Shown piece after piece: positions 1 to 7,963 of a DNA stretch of 9,457 bases. Position 1 is the first letter of the stretch; each line of letters begins with the position of its first letter. This DNA comes from JAAXTT01 sp964530215 (GTDB lineage: Bacteria > Bacillota > Desulfotomaculia > Desulfotomaculales > Desulfocucumaceae). The position numbers were made by a program, and so were the translations under genes. Location of the stretch: the NCBI GenBank assembly GCA_964530215.1, contig CAZHAJ010000072.1, positions 1 to 9,457 on the forward strand, read 5' to 3'. The notes under the pieces were generated by a model, which was not told the DNA's origin, searched no databases, and was given only the letters and a program-made list of their open reading frames with translations.

Positions 1-12
1 AGCTAGTACTTG

Positions 13-23
13 TTTTTTTTTTT
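13..23 (+). other. T11 homopolymer tract at left edge
   Basis: Eleven consecutive T residues lie 28 bases before the preferred uppS start. They could be the U-tract of an intrinsic terminator whose hairpin arm lies mostly outside the window; the bases just before it (AGTACTTG) could be part of a right arm. In this gene neighbourhood frr (ribosome recycling factor) usually precedes uppS, so a terminator or attenuator between the two is plausible, but the left arm is not visible. If uppS instead began at TTG 10, the tract would encode three Phe residues near its N-terminus, which is unlikely. Confidence 0.35.
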
Positions 24-51
24 ACAGCTATGGTTTGGAAGTTATTGCCTG

Positions 52-843
52 GTGATTAAGAGTATCTTAAGTTTAATACGGAGGTCATCGGAAGGGGAAT
101 CGGATCTCACTGAAGATATACTGAAGAAAAAGATAGATCCCGATAAACTTCCTGTGCACGTGGCAGTTATAATGGATGGAAATGGAAGGTGGGCATTAAA
201 CAGAGGCATGCCCAGAGCATACGGGCACAGGGCTGGGGTAGAGTCCCTAAGGGGTATGGTTCAGATCAGTTCTGATATGGGGATTAAGGTGCTTACAGTT
301 TATGCTTTCTCTACAGAAAATTGGAAAAGGCCTAAAGAAGAAATTAATATATTGATGGATTTATTAGTGGAGTATTTAAATAAGGAAATTGATGAATTGA
401 AAGAAAAAAATGTGAAGGTGAGAGCGATTGGAAAAATTCAGGAGCTGCCAATAAATGCTCGTAAGGCAGTTTCGATTGCTCACGAAAAAACACAAGACTG
501 CACAGGACTTTCTTTGAACATTGCATTAAATTATGGCGGCAGAGCGGAGCTTATTGATGCCTTTAAGGGAGTCTGCTCCAAGGTGATGCAGGGCGAGCTT
601 TCTATGTCAGATATTAATCAGGAAATCATATCCCAGCATCTTTATACCTCAGGGCAGCCGGATCCGGATTTGCTGATAAGACCGTCGGGAGATTATCGAA
701 TAAGTAATTTTTTGCTTTGGCAGTTAGCGTATACCGAGTTTTGGCACACTGATGTAATGTGGCCGGATTTTAAAAAGAGTCATTTCTTAATGGCTTTATT
801 GGATTACCAGAGACGTAAGAGGCGCTTTGGAGGTTTAAAATAG
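52..843 (+). CDS. uppS: isoprenyl transferase (undecaprenyl diphosphate synthase)
   Basis: Cytosolic cis-prenyltransferase that adds isopentenyl diphosphate units to farnesyl diphosphate to make the C55 carrier lipid precursor for peptidoglycan and other wall polymers. From GTG 52 it is 263 residues, close to the 250-260 usual for UppS. The family signature MDGNGRWA lies at residues 41-48, with D42 the Mg/catalytic Asp. It is followed by RAYGHRAG, YAFSTENWKRP, LNIALNYGGRAEL, and the C-terminal block LLIRPSGDYRISNF with its two substrate-binding Arg, then TEFWHTDVMWPDF. The frame stays open upstream to TTG 10, but that adds a Phe/Trp-rich stretch encoded by the T-tract and not seen in the family. 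GTG 52 has a GGAAG at 37-41 at reasonable spacing, so I prefer it. It is the first gene of the run, and its end (…FGGLK) carries the GGAGG that may serve cdsA. Function is very sure; the start is moderately sure. Confidence 0.95.
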   Translation: MIKSILSLIRRSSEGESDLTEDILKKKIDPDKLPVHVAVIMDGNGRWALNRGMPRAYGHRAGVESLRGMVQISSDMGIKVLTVYAFSTENWKRPKEEINILMDLLVEYLNKEIDELKEKNVKVRAIGKIQELPINARKAVSIAHEKTQDCTGLSLNIALNYGGRAELIDAFKGVCSKVMQGELSMSDINQEIISQHLYTSGQPDPDLLIRPSGDYRISNFLLWQLAYTEFWHTDVMWPDFKKSHFLMALLDYQRRKRRFGGLK

Positions 844-847
844 TAGG

Positions 848-1642
848 TTGGTGAATTATTTGTTATTAAAAAGGATTCTAAGTTCACTGGTGGGTGTTCC
901 GGTAATACTGTTTTCTGTTTGGCAGGGAGGGTTATTGCATTTTATTCTGGCTCTGGGTATTATGATTATCGCAATAATAGAATTAAATAAAATTTTTTAT
1001 TTTATGAAAATCCAGGGCTCTATATTACATATGATTATTGGGATTTTGATTCTGTCCATAGGTTCTTATGCCGGCGGAATTCAGTTGTTAGGGTTATTGT
1101 ATCCATTGGTAATATTGATTATTTTATTTTTAGGGGTTTTTCTGTACCCCAAAATAAAGCCCGGGAATATTGCCGGAGCAATATTGGGAATTTCTTATGT
1201 GTCACTATTTATATTTTTCTACCTTACCGGAACTTTGGAAAACGGTCAAAAATGGGTTTTAATTATGTTGGTGGGTACCTGGGCTGCAGATATAACAGCT
1301 TTTATAGTAGGTAAAAATTTTGGGAGAAAAAAACTTGCTCCCCAACTGAGCCCGGGCAAAACCGTCGAAGGGGCGTTGAGTGGACTGGCGGGCAGTATCG
1401 TTGCCGTAATGATATTTAACTATTTTATTAATGTAACTTCTTTGCCCATAATTTTGATTTTAGGTTTTTTGATAGGGGTACTGGGAGTTGTTGGCGATCT
1501 TTTTGAGTCCAGTTTAAAAAGAGCTGCCGGAATCAAGGATGCTGGGGGAATAATCCCCGGGCATGGAGGGGTGTTGGATCGTTTCGACAGCTTATTCTTT
1601 ATAGCTCCCATGATGTACGGTTTTATAGTGATTTTAATATAG
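848..1642 (+). CDS. cdsA: phosphatidate cytidylyltransferase (CDP-diacylglycerol synthase)
   Basis: Integral membrane enzyme that converts phosphatidic acid and CTP to CDP-diacylglycerol, the branch point of bacterial phospholipid synthesis. The protein is 264 residues (family usual 260-290). It is almost wholly hydrophobic, with about seven or eight membrane segments and the first at roughly residues 10-45. The family signature lies at about residues 222-247: SLKR, KD, then PGHGGVLDRFD, with every signature position present. Another conserved block, WAADITAFIVGKNFGRKKL followed by SPGKTVEG, precedes it. It starts 4 bases after the uppS stop, so translational coupling is likely. The start is unclear: TTG 848 and GTG 851 are adjacent. 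The only good Shine-Dalgarno is GGAGG at 829-833 inside uppS, 14 to 17 bases upstream, which is longer than ideal. Confidence 0.95.
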   Translation: MVNYLLLKRILSSLVGVPVILFSVWQGGLLHFILALGIMIIAIIELNKIFYFMKIQGSILHMIIGILILSIGSYAGGIQLLGLLYPLVILIILFLGVFLYPKIKPGNIAGAILGISYVSLFIFFYLTGTLENGQKWVLIMLVGTWAADITAFIVGKNFGRKKLAPQLSPGKTVEGALSGLAGSIVAVMIFNYFINVTSLPIILILGFLIGVLGVVGDLFESSLKRAAGIKDAGGIIPGHGGVLDRFDSLFFIAPMMYGFIVILI

Positions 1643-1657
1643 TCAGGTGAGGTGAAT

Positions 1658-2731
1658 ATGACCAGATTATTACAGATAACAGCATTAATAGCAGCAGTGA
1701 TAGCAACTATTTATTTTGCTGTGGCATATTTTTTGCCAAAAGTTTATGCAATAGCCAGTACATTGATATTGGTTTTGCTGCCCTTTATTATGGCCATCAT
1801 AATGGCTATGCTGATGGAGCCAATAATCCGGCTGCTCTCGGTAAAACTAAAATTGACCAGGGGACAGGCCGTATCTCTATCAATGCTGACTGTTTTCAGC
1901 TCACTGGGATTAATAATTGTTTTTGTTTTTTTTAGACTAACAGAAGAGTTAGTGAAGTTGTCAATGACTTTTCCCTATTATGTAACTTTAGTTTCTACTT
2001 TTATCGAAACTTATTTCCAAAAAGGGAAACTGTTCTTTTTCAGTCTTCCCCCGGGAGTAATAAGCCAGGTTAATGATAATATAGATACCATTACAAGTAA
2101 TGTTGCAGATATAGTTTCAGGACTTGCCGGTTCCCTGGTAAGTATTGCAGCATCTTTGCCGGGCATTGTTCTAGGTGTTATAGTTGCAGTTATTGCTACT
2201 TTTTTCTTCTCCAGGGACCGAGGAATTATAATCGGTTTTATCGGTGAAGTCATACCCAAGCCGTGGGGTGATAGATTTATCGATGTTTCCAGGGAAGTTG
2301 CTAAAGCTTTTATCAGTTACATACGGGCCCAATCATTTTTGATTACATTAACAACCATTCAAGCAATCATCGGCCTTTATGTCATCGGTGCTCAATATGC
2401 TCTAACGGTGGGTTTTCTGGTGGGATTGCTGGATGTAATACCGGTTCTGGGACCAGCGGCAATTTTTATACCATGGGCGATATGGTCGTTCATAATGGGA
2501 AATACAGGTTTTGGTGTGAAACTTGTTATATTGTACCTCTTTATCTGGATAGTCCGTCAATCACTGGAGGCCAGGGTTGTGGCAGGAAATCTTGGATTGC
2601 ACCCATTGTCAGTGTTAGTGGTAATGTATATCGGTCTAAAACTAATGGGCGTTCCGGGATTAATATTGGGACCTGTGCTACTTATTGCAGGTAAGGCCAT
2701 ATTTAATGTGTTCAGGCAGGAGAAAATATAA
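1658..2731 (+). CDS. AI-2E family / YtvI-like integral membrane protein
   Basis: Polytopic membrane protein of the AI-2E transporter family (PF01594, formerly UPF0118), 357 residues with about eight hydrophobic segments. Two N-terminal segments (roughly residues 5-60) precede a more polar amphipathic region (about 85-150, rich in Thr/Ser/Asn, with LPPG), then a large C-terminal membrane part. The conserved C-terminal signature is visible: PVLGPAAIFIPWA, SLEARVVAGNLGLHPL (L314-H315-P316) and VPGLILGPVLL (V332-L341). This pattern and length resemble the sporulation membrane protein YtvI more than a true AI-2E exporter. I infer this from memory of the subfamily, so no symbol is given. ATG 1658 is chosen because AGGTGA at 1645-1650 sits 7 bases upstream; GTG 1652 would be only one base from it. 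The gene lies between cdsA and dxr with gaps of 15 and 28 bases, so it is co-transcribed. Substrate unknown. Confidence 0.85.
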   Translation: MTRLLQITALIAAVIATIYFAVAYFLPKVYAIASTLILVLLPFIMAIIMAMLMEPIIRLLSVKLKLTRGQAVSLSMLTVFSSLGLIIVFVFFRLTEELVKLSMTFPYYVTLVSTFIETYFQKGKLFFFSLPPGVISQVNDNIDTITSNVADIVSGLAGSLVSIAASLPGIVLGVIVAVIATFFFSRDRGIIIGFIGEVIPKPWGDRFIDVSREVAKAFISYIRAQSFLITLTTIQAIIGLYVIGAQYALTVGFLVGLLDVIPVLGPAAIFIPWAIWSFIMGNTGFGVKLVILYLFIWIVRQSLEARVVAGNLGLHPLSVLVVMYIGLKLMGVPGLILGPVLLIAGKAIFNVFRQEKI

Positions 2732-2759
2732 TCTTTTGTTTTAATAAGGAGTGAGCCCG

Positions 2760-3908
2760 TTGAAGGGAGTAAGTATATTAGGCAGTACCGGTTCCATCGG
2801 ACGCCAAGCTTTGGAAATTATTGATTTTTTTCCAGATCAGTTTCAGGTAATAGGATTGTCGGCAGGACACAATTTAAATGTTTTACGGCAGCAGGTGGAA
2901 AAATATAAACCAAGGATAGTCTCGGTTGCTTCAATGCAGGATGCGGAAAAGCTTCAGAAGCAGTTTGCCGGGTATGATGTTGAATTTCTTTGGGGTAATG
3001 CAGGACTGGCGGAAGTGGCAACAGCAGTTGGAGCAGATACCGTGCTTACCGCTGTGTCCGGAGTTGTCGGGCTACAGCCGACGGCAGAAGCTATTAAGGC
3101 AGGCAAGGACATTGCTCTGGCCAATAAAGAAACTTTAGTGGCGGGGGGCGCGTATATAACTGCATTGGCAGAAAAACATAAAGTAAAAATACTGCCTGTT
3201 GACAGTGAACACTCTGCAATTTGGCAATGTCTTAAGGGTTCAAGTCTTAAAGAAGTTAAAAAAATAATACTTACTGCGTCAGGTGGGCCCTTTAGAAAGG
3301 AGCCGGAAGATCTTAGCACGGTTAATGTGGAGATGACCCTTAAACACCCCAATTGGAGTATGGGAAGAAAAATAACAGTGGATTCAGCTACAATGATGAA
3401 TAAGGGTTTAGAGGTTATAGAAGCCAGATGGCTTTTTGATTTGGATTACAGTCAAATAGAGGTGGTAGTTCATCCCCAGAGCATTATTCATTCCATGGTG
3501 GAATTTGTAGACGGATCGGTGCTGGCTCAGTTGGGATATCCCGACATGAGGTTACCGATTCAATATGCGTTGGGATACCCAAGTCGCCTGCAAAATAACC
3601 TTCCGGGAATTGATTGGCTGAGTATAAGGGAGCTTACATTTGAAGCCCCGGACACTAAAAGATTTCCTTTGCTTAAGTTAGCTTATGAGGCAGGCTGCAG
3701 GGGAGGTTCATTGCCTGCGGCGATGAATGCCGCCAACGAGGTTGCAGTTGAGCTGTTTTTAAAAGGTAAGATTGATTTCTTGTCGATATGCAAAGTGGTG
3801 GAAGAGGTGATGGGTCGGCATGTTATAATAGAAGAACCGGACTTAAATGAAATTATTGAAGCAGACCGACAGTCAAGGGAATCAGCTTACAGATTAGCGT
3901 CGGACTGA
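2760..3908 (+). CDS. dxr: 1-deoxy-D-xylulose-5-phosphate reductoisomerase
   Basis: Second enzyme and first committed step of the MEP isoprenoid pathway: NADPH- and divalent-metal-dependent rearrangement and reduction of DXP to 2-C-methyl-D-erythritol 4-phosphate in the cytosol. It is the target class of fosmidomycin. From TTG 2760 it is 382 residues, normal for the family. The N-terminal dinucleotide-binding loop is GSTGSIG. NKETLVAGG follows, then the metal ligands D148 and E150 in DSEHSAIWQ, LTASGGPFR, HPNWSMGRKITVDSATMMNK, the third metal ligand E218 in NKGLEVIEA, and the block VHPQSIIHSMVEF. The C-terminal helical domain ends the protein. TTG 2760 is preferred over the upstream in-frame GTG 2751. 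AAGGAG (2746-2751) lies 8 bases before the TTG but overlaps the GTG, and the resulting N-terminus (MKGVSILGSTG) aligns with the family. No missing residues. Confidence 0.97.
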   Translation: MKGVSILGSTGSIGRQALEIIDFFPDQFQVIGLSAGHNLNVLRQQVEKYKPRIVSVASMQDAEKLQKQFAGYDVEFLWGNAGLAEVATAVGADTVLTAVSGVVGLQPTAEAIKAGKDIALANKETLVAGGAYITALAEKHKVKILPVDSEHSAIWQCLKGSSLKEVKKIILTASGGPFRKEPEDLSTVNVEMTLKHPNWSMGRKITVDSATMMNKGLEVIEARWLFDLDYSQIEVVVHPQSIIHSMVEFVDGSVLAQLGYPDMRLPIQYALGYPSRLQNNLPGIDWLSIRELTFEAPDTKRFPLLKLAYEAGCRGGSLPAAMNAANEVAVELFLKGKIDFLSICKVVEEVMGRHVIIEEPDLNEIIEADRQSRESAYRLASD

Positions 3909-3957
3909 CTTTTGAATGACAACTTACATATCATTTTTATATAGAAAGGTGAGATGA

Positions 3958-4995
3958 ATGAATACTTTTATTGCCTCTGTAATAGTTTTCGGTTTGCTGA
4001 TTTTTATTCATGAATTGGGACATTTTCTTGTTGCCAAATATGTTGGTATAAAAGTGCGGGAATTCAGCTTAGGCTTCGGTCCCAAACTCATCTCCATTTT
4101 AAAGGGAGAAACCAGGTACAACCTTAGAGCTTTCCCTTTAGGTGGTTTTGTAAGTATGGCAGGTATGGACCCTAACGAAAACACGGAAGATGATGCTGAT
4201 GAAGCATCTAGGGGCTTTAACAGCAAAACTGTGGGGCAGAGAATAGCTGTTATTTTTGCCGGACCAATGATGAATTTTTTACTGGCGGCGGTTTTATTGG
4301 CGATAATGTTTATGGCTTACGGTGTCCCTGATCAACCCACCAATATTGTTCAAGGCACTATTCCCGGGCAACCTGCTGAGATGGCAGGAATTAAGCCCGG
4401 TGATGAGATTGTATCCATCGACGGACAAAAGATATCCACTTGGGAGCAGTTAAGTAAGACTGTGAGCGATAATCCGGGTCGTTCTCTGCAGATTACCGTA
4501 GAAAGAGACAATGAGTTGTTAAATGTTACTGTTGTTCCATATCAAGATGAGAACAGCTCAGGGAAAATTGGCATTCTTCCTGCTCCTCAAAAGGTTGGTC
4601 CGGCGACAGCATTGGTTTCAGGAGTTAAGTATACCGTCCTATTGTCTTATCAGATACTTGAGTATTTAGGTCAAGCCATTGCCCAGAAAGTCCCTCTTGA
4701 GTTAGGTGGGCCGGTTCAGATAGTGGCTACCATTAATGAGGCCGTGGAGAGTAACAACTGGCTTTTGAATCTGGTTAGCTTAGCTGCCTTTTTATCAATC
4801 AGTTTGGGGCTGTTTAATCTTTTCCCTATTCCCGCATTGGACGGAAGCCGGATACTCTTTCTTATACTGGAAAAGCTTAGGGGTAAACCCATTGAGCAAA
4901 CTAAAGAAAATTTTATTCACATGATGGGTTTTGCTTTGTTGCTTTTGCTTATTGTCTTTATCACATATAACGATGTTTTACGGGTGATTATGTAG
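3958..4995 (+). CDS. rseP: RIP metalloprotease RseP (site-2 protease family, RasP-like)
   Basis: Membrane-embedded zinc metalloprotease that cuts substrates within the bilayer. In B. subtilis the homologue RasP cleaves anti-sigma factors such as RsiW and FtsL, and clears remnant signal peptides. The protein is 345 residues, shorter than B. subtilis RasP (about 420) but usual for clostridia. Zinc motif HELGH is at residues 18-22 in the first membrane helix. A single PDZ domain lies at about 130-194 (PGQPAEMAGIKPGDEI, then DGQKI). The third zinc ligand region is NLFPIPALDG, with D295. About four membrane helices flank these. ATG 3958 has AGGTGA at 3947-3952, 5 bases upstream; the overlapping ATG 3954 is out of frame. 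It lies 49 bases after dxr, the usual Firmicute order, and is probably read with it. The substrate in this organism cannot be told from the window. Confidence 0.95.
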   Translation: MNTFIASVIVFGLLIFIHELGHFLVAKYVGIKVREFSLGFGPKLISILKGETRYNLRAFPLGGFVSMAGMDPNENTEDDADEASRGFNSKTVGQRIAVIFAGPMMNFLLAAVLLAIMFMAYGVPDQPTNIVQGTIPGQPAEMAGIKPGDEIVSIDGQKISTWEQLSKTVSDNPGRSLQITVERDNELLNVTVVPYQDENSSGKIGILPAPQKVGPATALVSGVKYTVLLSYQILEYLGQAIAQKVPLELGGPVQIVATINEAVESNNWLLNLVSLAAFLSISLGLFNLFPIPALDGSRILFLILEKLRGKPIEQTKENFIHMMGFALLLLLIVFITYNDVLRVIM

Positions 4996-5036
4996 TCAAC
5001 ACACTGTTTATTTGTTTATATCAGGGGATGTTTTTT

Positions 5037-6101
5037 ATGCACAGATTAAAAACCAGACCTATTATGATAGGTAATGTTAAGGTTGGCGGAGGGGCACCGG
5101 TATCGGTTCAGTCTATGACAAATACGGATACAAGGGATGTAATATCCACCGTTAATCAGATTAATGATCTTGACAAGGCAGGTTGTGAAATTATCAGAGT
5201 GGCAGTACCGGATTACCAAGCAGCCGATGCCCTTAAAGAAATAAAAAAGGGAATAAATATCCCCCTAATTGCGGATATCCATTTTGACTATAAGCTGGCG
5301 TTGGCAGCCGTGCAGGCAGGGGTGGACGGGTTAAGAATAAATCCAGGCAATATCGGCGGCTCCGGCAGGGTCAGGGAAGTGGTTAAATCATGCAGAGAGA
5401 AAAAGATACCCATCAGGATAGGGGTCAATGCCGGTTCTTTGGAAAAAGAACTGCTTGAAAAATACGGATTGTCATCCCAAGCGATGGTTGAAAGTGCGCT
5501 GCGTCATATTCATATGTTGGAGGATTTGAATTACAGGGAAATAAAAATATCCCTTAAAGCATCGGATGTTCCTCTAATGATAGATGCTTATCGACTTTTG
5601 TCAAAAAAAGTTGATTATCCCATGCACGTAGGGGTTACCGAGGCGGGAACCCTTTATTCCGGCAGTGTAAAGTCATCAGTGGGGATCGGGGCTGTGCTTT
5701 CCATGGGGATAGGTGATACTATACGAGTATCTCTGACTTCGGACTCTGTTCATGAAGTCAAACTGGGCTGGGATATATTGAAAGTGATGGGGTTAAGAAA
5801 ACGGGGGGTTGAGATAATTTCCTGTCCTACCTGTGGAAGAACCAAAATCGACTTGATACCCATTGCAAACCAAGTGGGAGAGTTGTTGTCACATGTGGAT
5901 AAGCCTTTGAAAGTAGCGGTTATGGGTTGTGCTGTAAACGGACCCGGCGAGGCCCGTCATGCTGACATAGGTATTGCCGGCGGAAGTGGGGAAGGGTTAA
6001 TTTTTTGTAAGGGAAAAGTATTAAGGAAAGTGCCTGAAGAAAAACTTGTTGATGAGCTTATAAAGGAAATCTATAATTTAATAGGGCAGGACATAGTATA
6101 A
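5037..6101 (+). CDS. ispG: 4-hydroxy-3-methylbut-2-en-1-yl diphosphate synthase (HMBPP synthase)
   Basis: Penultimate MEP-pathway enzyme: reductive ring opening of methylerythritol 2,4-cyclodiphosphate to HMBPP on a [4Fe-4S] cluster (flavodoxin or ferredoxin as donor). The protein is 354 residues, the compact bacterial form without the plant-type insert. The N-terminal TIM-barrel half shows VSVQSMTNTDT, RINPGNIG and RIGVNAGSL. The C-terminal half has the cluster ligands C263 and C266 (SCPTCGR), C298 (MGCAVNGPGEA) and E305, all present. ATG 5037 is preferred over ATG 5028 because AGGGG at 5023-5027 is 9 bases from the former and abuts the latter; the N-terminus MHRLKTRPIMIGNVKVGG then fits the family. 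Its position between rseP and proS, downstream of dxr, places two MEP steps in one transcription unit with uppS. Confidence 0.97.
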   Translation: MHRLKTRPIMIGNVKVGGGAPVSVQSMTNTDTRDVISTVNQINDLDKAGCEIIRVAVPDYQAADALKEIKKGINIPLIADIHFDYKLALAAVQAGVDGLRINPGNIGGSGRVREVVKSCREKKIPIRIGVNAGSLEKELLEKYGLSSQAMVESALRHIHMLEDLNYREIKISLKASDVPLMIDAYRLLSKKVDYPMHVGVTEAGTLYSGSVKSSVGIGAVLSMGIGDTIRVSLTSDSVHEVKLGWDILKVMGLRKRGVEIISCPTCGRTKIDLIPIANQVGELLSHVDKPLKVAVMGCAVNGPGEARHADIGIAGGSGEGLIFCKGKVLRKVPEEKLVDELIKEIYNLIGQDIV

Positions 6102-6125
6102 TCGCAAAAGGAGGATTTTTTTGTC

Positions 6126-7847
6126 TTGTTAGTTTCAAAGCAATTAATTCCAACATTAAGGGAAGTTCCGTCTGAGGCCGAAATTATCAGTCACCAATTG
6201 TTGGTAAGGGCCGGCTTTATAAGAAAAGCCGCTGCGGGTGTATATACACTGCTTCCATTAGCCTGGCGAGTGATTAAAAAAATAGAAAACATCATAAGGG
6301 AAGAAATGGATAGGCAGGGGGGGCAGGAGATAATGATGCCCATAATTCAACCTGCGGAATTATGGTATGAGTCCGGACGATGGAGTGTATACGGTGATGA
6401 GCTTTTCAGACTTAAGGATAGGCATGGCAGGGACTTTTGTTTGGGCCCTACCCACGAAGAGATTATTACTGACTTGGTAAGGGGGGATGTCAAGTCTTAT
6501 AAGCAATTGCCCCTTCTACTATATCAGATACAAAATAAATACAGAGATGAGAGAAGGCCCCGTTTTGGCCTGATGAGGGGTCGAGAATTCATAATGAAGG
6601 ACCTTTACTCATTCGACCGTGATGAAGAGGAATTAAATATAAGTTACAATAAAATGTTTGATGCTTATACCAGGGTGTTCAGTCGTTGTGGACTTAAATT
6701 CAGATCGGTGGAGGCTGATTCAGGTGCCATTGGGGGCAATGATACCCACGAGTTTATGGTGTTGGCTGAATCAGGTGAGGCTATAGTGGTATATTGTCAA
6801 AGTGAGTCATGCGGTTATGCTGCAAACGTAGAAAAAGCAGAAAGCTTATTTGACAATAATGACAGTCAGGAGGAAGTCAGGCCAATAAAGTCAATAGATA
6901 CTCCCGGGATGCGAACGGTGGAACAGGTAATTGAGTCCCTAGGGGTTTCTGCTAGGAGAGTCATCAAAACCATTATATATAAGACAGAAAAGGGGTTATT
7001 GGCTGCTCTAATCAGGGGAGATCGGGATATAAACGATACAAAATTAAGAAAGACAGCTGATGTATTGGAACTTGAGCTGGCATCTCCGGAGGAAGTGGAA
7101 AAGTTGACAGGCTCACCGGTGGGTTTTGCAGGACCTGTGGGTATCAGCGGGGTTCCTCTCTTGGTGGACTTTGAGGTTGCAGCAATGGTTAATTCTATTA
7201 CAGGAGCCAACAAAGCAGACGCCCACCTGATGAATGTAAACCCCGGGAGGGATTTTAAGCCGGACAAGATTGCGGACATTAAATTGGTGAAAAAAGGGGA
7301 TCCGTGTCCCAGGTGTGGAGTAGAACTCTCAGAAGCAAGGGGAATAGAAGTGGGGCAAGTGTTTAAACTGGGCACAAAATACAGTGATGCTTTAAATGCC
7401 GCATATCTGGACCAAGAGGGTAAAGAGAAGCCTATAGTAATGGGATGTTACGGGATTGGTGTTACCAGAACTATGGCAGCTTCGGTTGAACAAAACCATG
7501 ATGAAAACGGAATTATTTGGCCGATATCAATAGCACCTTATCATGCAGTGGTAATTCCGGTGAACGTAAGGAATATTGAGCAGTGGCAGATGGCTTCTGA
7601 TATTTATCGGTCACTACAAGACGCCGGGGTTGAAGTGGTTTTAGACGACAGAAATGAAAGACCGGGAGTGAAGTTTAAGGATGCCGATTTAGTGGGCTAT
7701 CCTTTACGAATCACAGTGGGTGCGAAAGCGACTTCTTCCCGGGAGGTGGAGGTTTGTATCAGACAGAAAGGTGAAACCATCATGGTGTCCGAAACCCAGC
7801 TAATTTCTGAAATTATGCAAATATTAGATAAAGGTTTGGAGATTTAG
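6126..7847 (+). CDS. proS: prolyl-tRNA synthetase, bacterial type with editing insertion
   Basis: Class II aminoacyl-tRNA synthetase that charges tRNA-Pro with proline in the cytosol. The protein is 573 residues, as expected for the bacterial form carrying the INS editing domain. Visible parts are the N-terminal signature LIPTLREVPSEAE and motif 1 ending in MMPIIQPAELW. The GPTHEE block (107-112) and motif 2 (YRDERRPRFGLMRGREF, 139-155) follow. The YbaK-like editing insert spans about 235-400 (RVIKTIIYKTEKG, LIRGDRDIND), motif 3 is GIGVTRTMAASVEQ from G443, and the HGTP-type anticodon-binding domain runs from about 470 (APYHAVVIPV … LDDRNERPGVKFKDADLVG). TTG 6126 is the only workable start: strong AAGGAGG at 6108-6114 is 11 bases upstream, while TTG 6121 is in a closed frame. 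It follows ispG by 24 bases and is probably the last gene of the operon. No T-box-like leader precedes it. Confidence 0.97.
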   Translation: MLVSKQLIPTLREVPSEAEIISHQLLVRAGFIRKAAAGVYTLLPLAWRVIKKIENIIREEMDRQGGQEIMMPIIQPAELWYESGRWSVYGDELFRLKDRHGRDFCLGPTHEEIITDLVRGDVKSYKQLPLLLYQIQNKYRDERRPRFGLMRGREFIMKDLYSFDRDEEELNISYNKMFDAYTRVFSRCGLKFRSVEADSGAIGGNDTHEFMVLAESGEAIVVYCQSESCGYAANVEKAESLFDNNDSQEEVRPIKSIDTPGMRTVEQVIESLGVSARRVIKTIIYKTEKGLLAALIRGDRDINDTKLRKTADVLELELASPEEVEKLTGSPVGFAGPVGISGVPLLVDFEVAAMVNSITGANKADAHLMNVNPGRDFKPDKIADIKLVKKGDPCPRCGVELSEARGIEVGQVFKLGTKYSDALNAAYLDQEGKEKPIVMGCYGIGVTRTMAASVEQNHDENGIIWPISIAPYHAVVIPVNVRNIEQWQMASDIYRSLQDAGVEVVLDDRNERPGVKFKDADLVGYPLRITVGAKATSSREVEVCIRQKGETIMVSETQLISEIMQILDKGLEI

Positions 7848-7890
7848 TGATGGTGAGCACCCTTAAGAGTTTCTGTAAGATTAATTATGG

Positions 7891-7904
7891 AGTATAATTA
7901 TACT
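7891..7904. repeat. 14-bp perfect AT-rich palindrome
   Basis: AGTATAATTATACT reads the same on both strands and lies 44 bases after the proS stop. As RNA it would give only a 5-bp stem, too weak to terminate. It also contains TATAAT at 7893-7898 (and on the opposite strand), but no matching -35 box lies at 16 to 18 bases. It may be an operator-like site or chance in AT-rich DNA. Confidence 0.35.
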
Positions 7905-7938
7905 TAATAAAGGCCAAAATACCATTAAAATAGAGGCG

Positions 7939-7963
7939 CTGTTTACCGAACAGGTTTTTTCTT
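7939..7963 (+). terminator. weak intrinsic terminator of the uppS-proS operon
   Basis: CTGTTT (7939-7944) pairs with GAACAG (7948-7953), including one G-U pair and a 3-base loop, followed by G and six T (7955-7960), then CTT. The stem is short and AT-rich, so termination may be partial or NusA-assisted. Its place, 91 bases after proS and immediately before a promoter, supports a terminator role. Confidence 0.5.

Noticed and set aside
2954..3352. 132-codon minus-strand open frame
   Set aside because: Antisense shadow of dxr, which is complete on the + strand.
3912..3943. Possible promoter before rseP (ATGACA, 16 bases, TATATA)
   Set aside because: The -10 match is poor, and transcription would begin inside the rseP ribosome binding site.
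6061..6125. T-box riboswitch before proS
   Set aside because: The ispG-proS gap is only 24 bases, with no room for specifier or antiterminator elements.
6795..7317. Zinc-finger-like cysteine pairs in proS (CQSESC and CPRC)
   Set aside because: These Cys pairs flank the editing insert and, as far as I recall, are seen in other bacterial ProS; nothing shows a separate domain or fusion.
6866..7375. 169-codon minus-strand open frame
   Set aside because: Antisense shadow of the proS editing domain; low-complexity Ser/Thr/Pro composition and no family likeness.
7870..7898. Second promoter using the perfect TATAAT inside the palindrome
   Set aside because: The -35 position reads TTTCTG, a poor match, with no extended -10, and the terminator at 7939-7963 would lie directly downstream.
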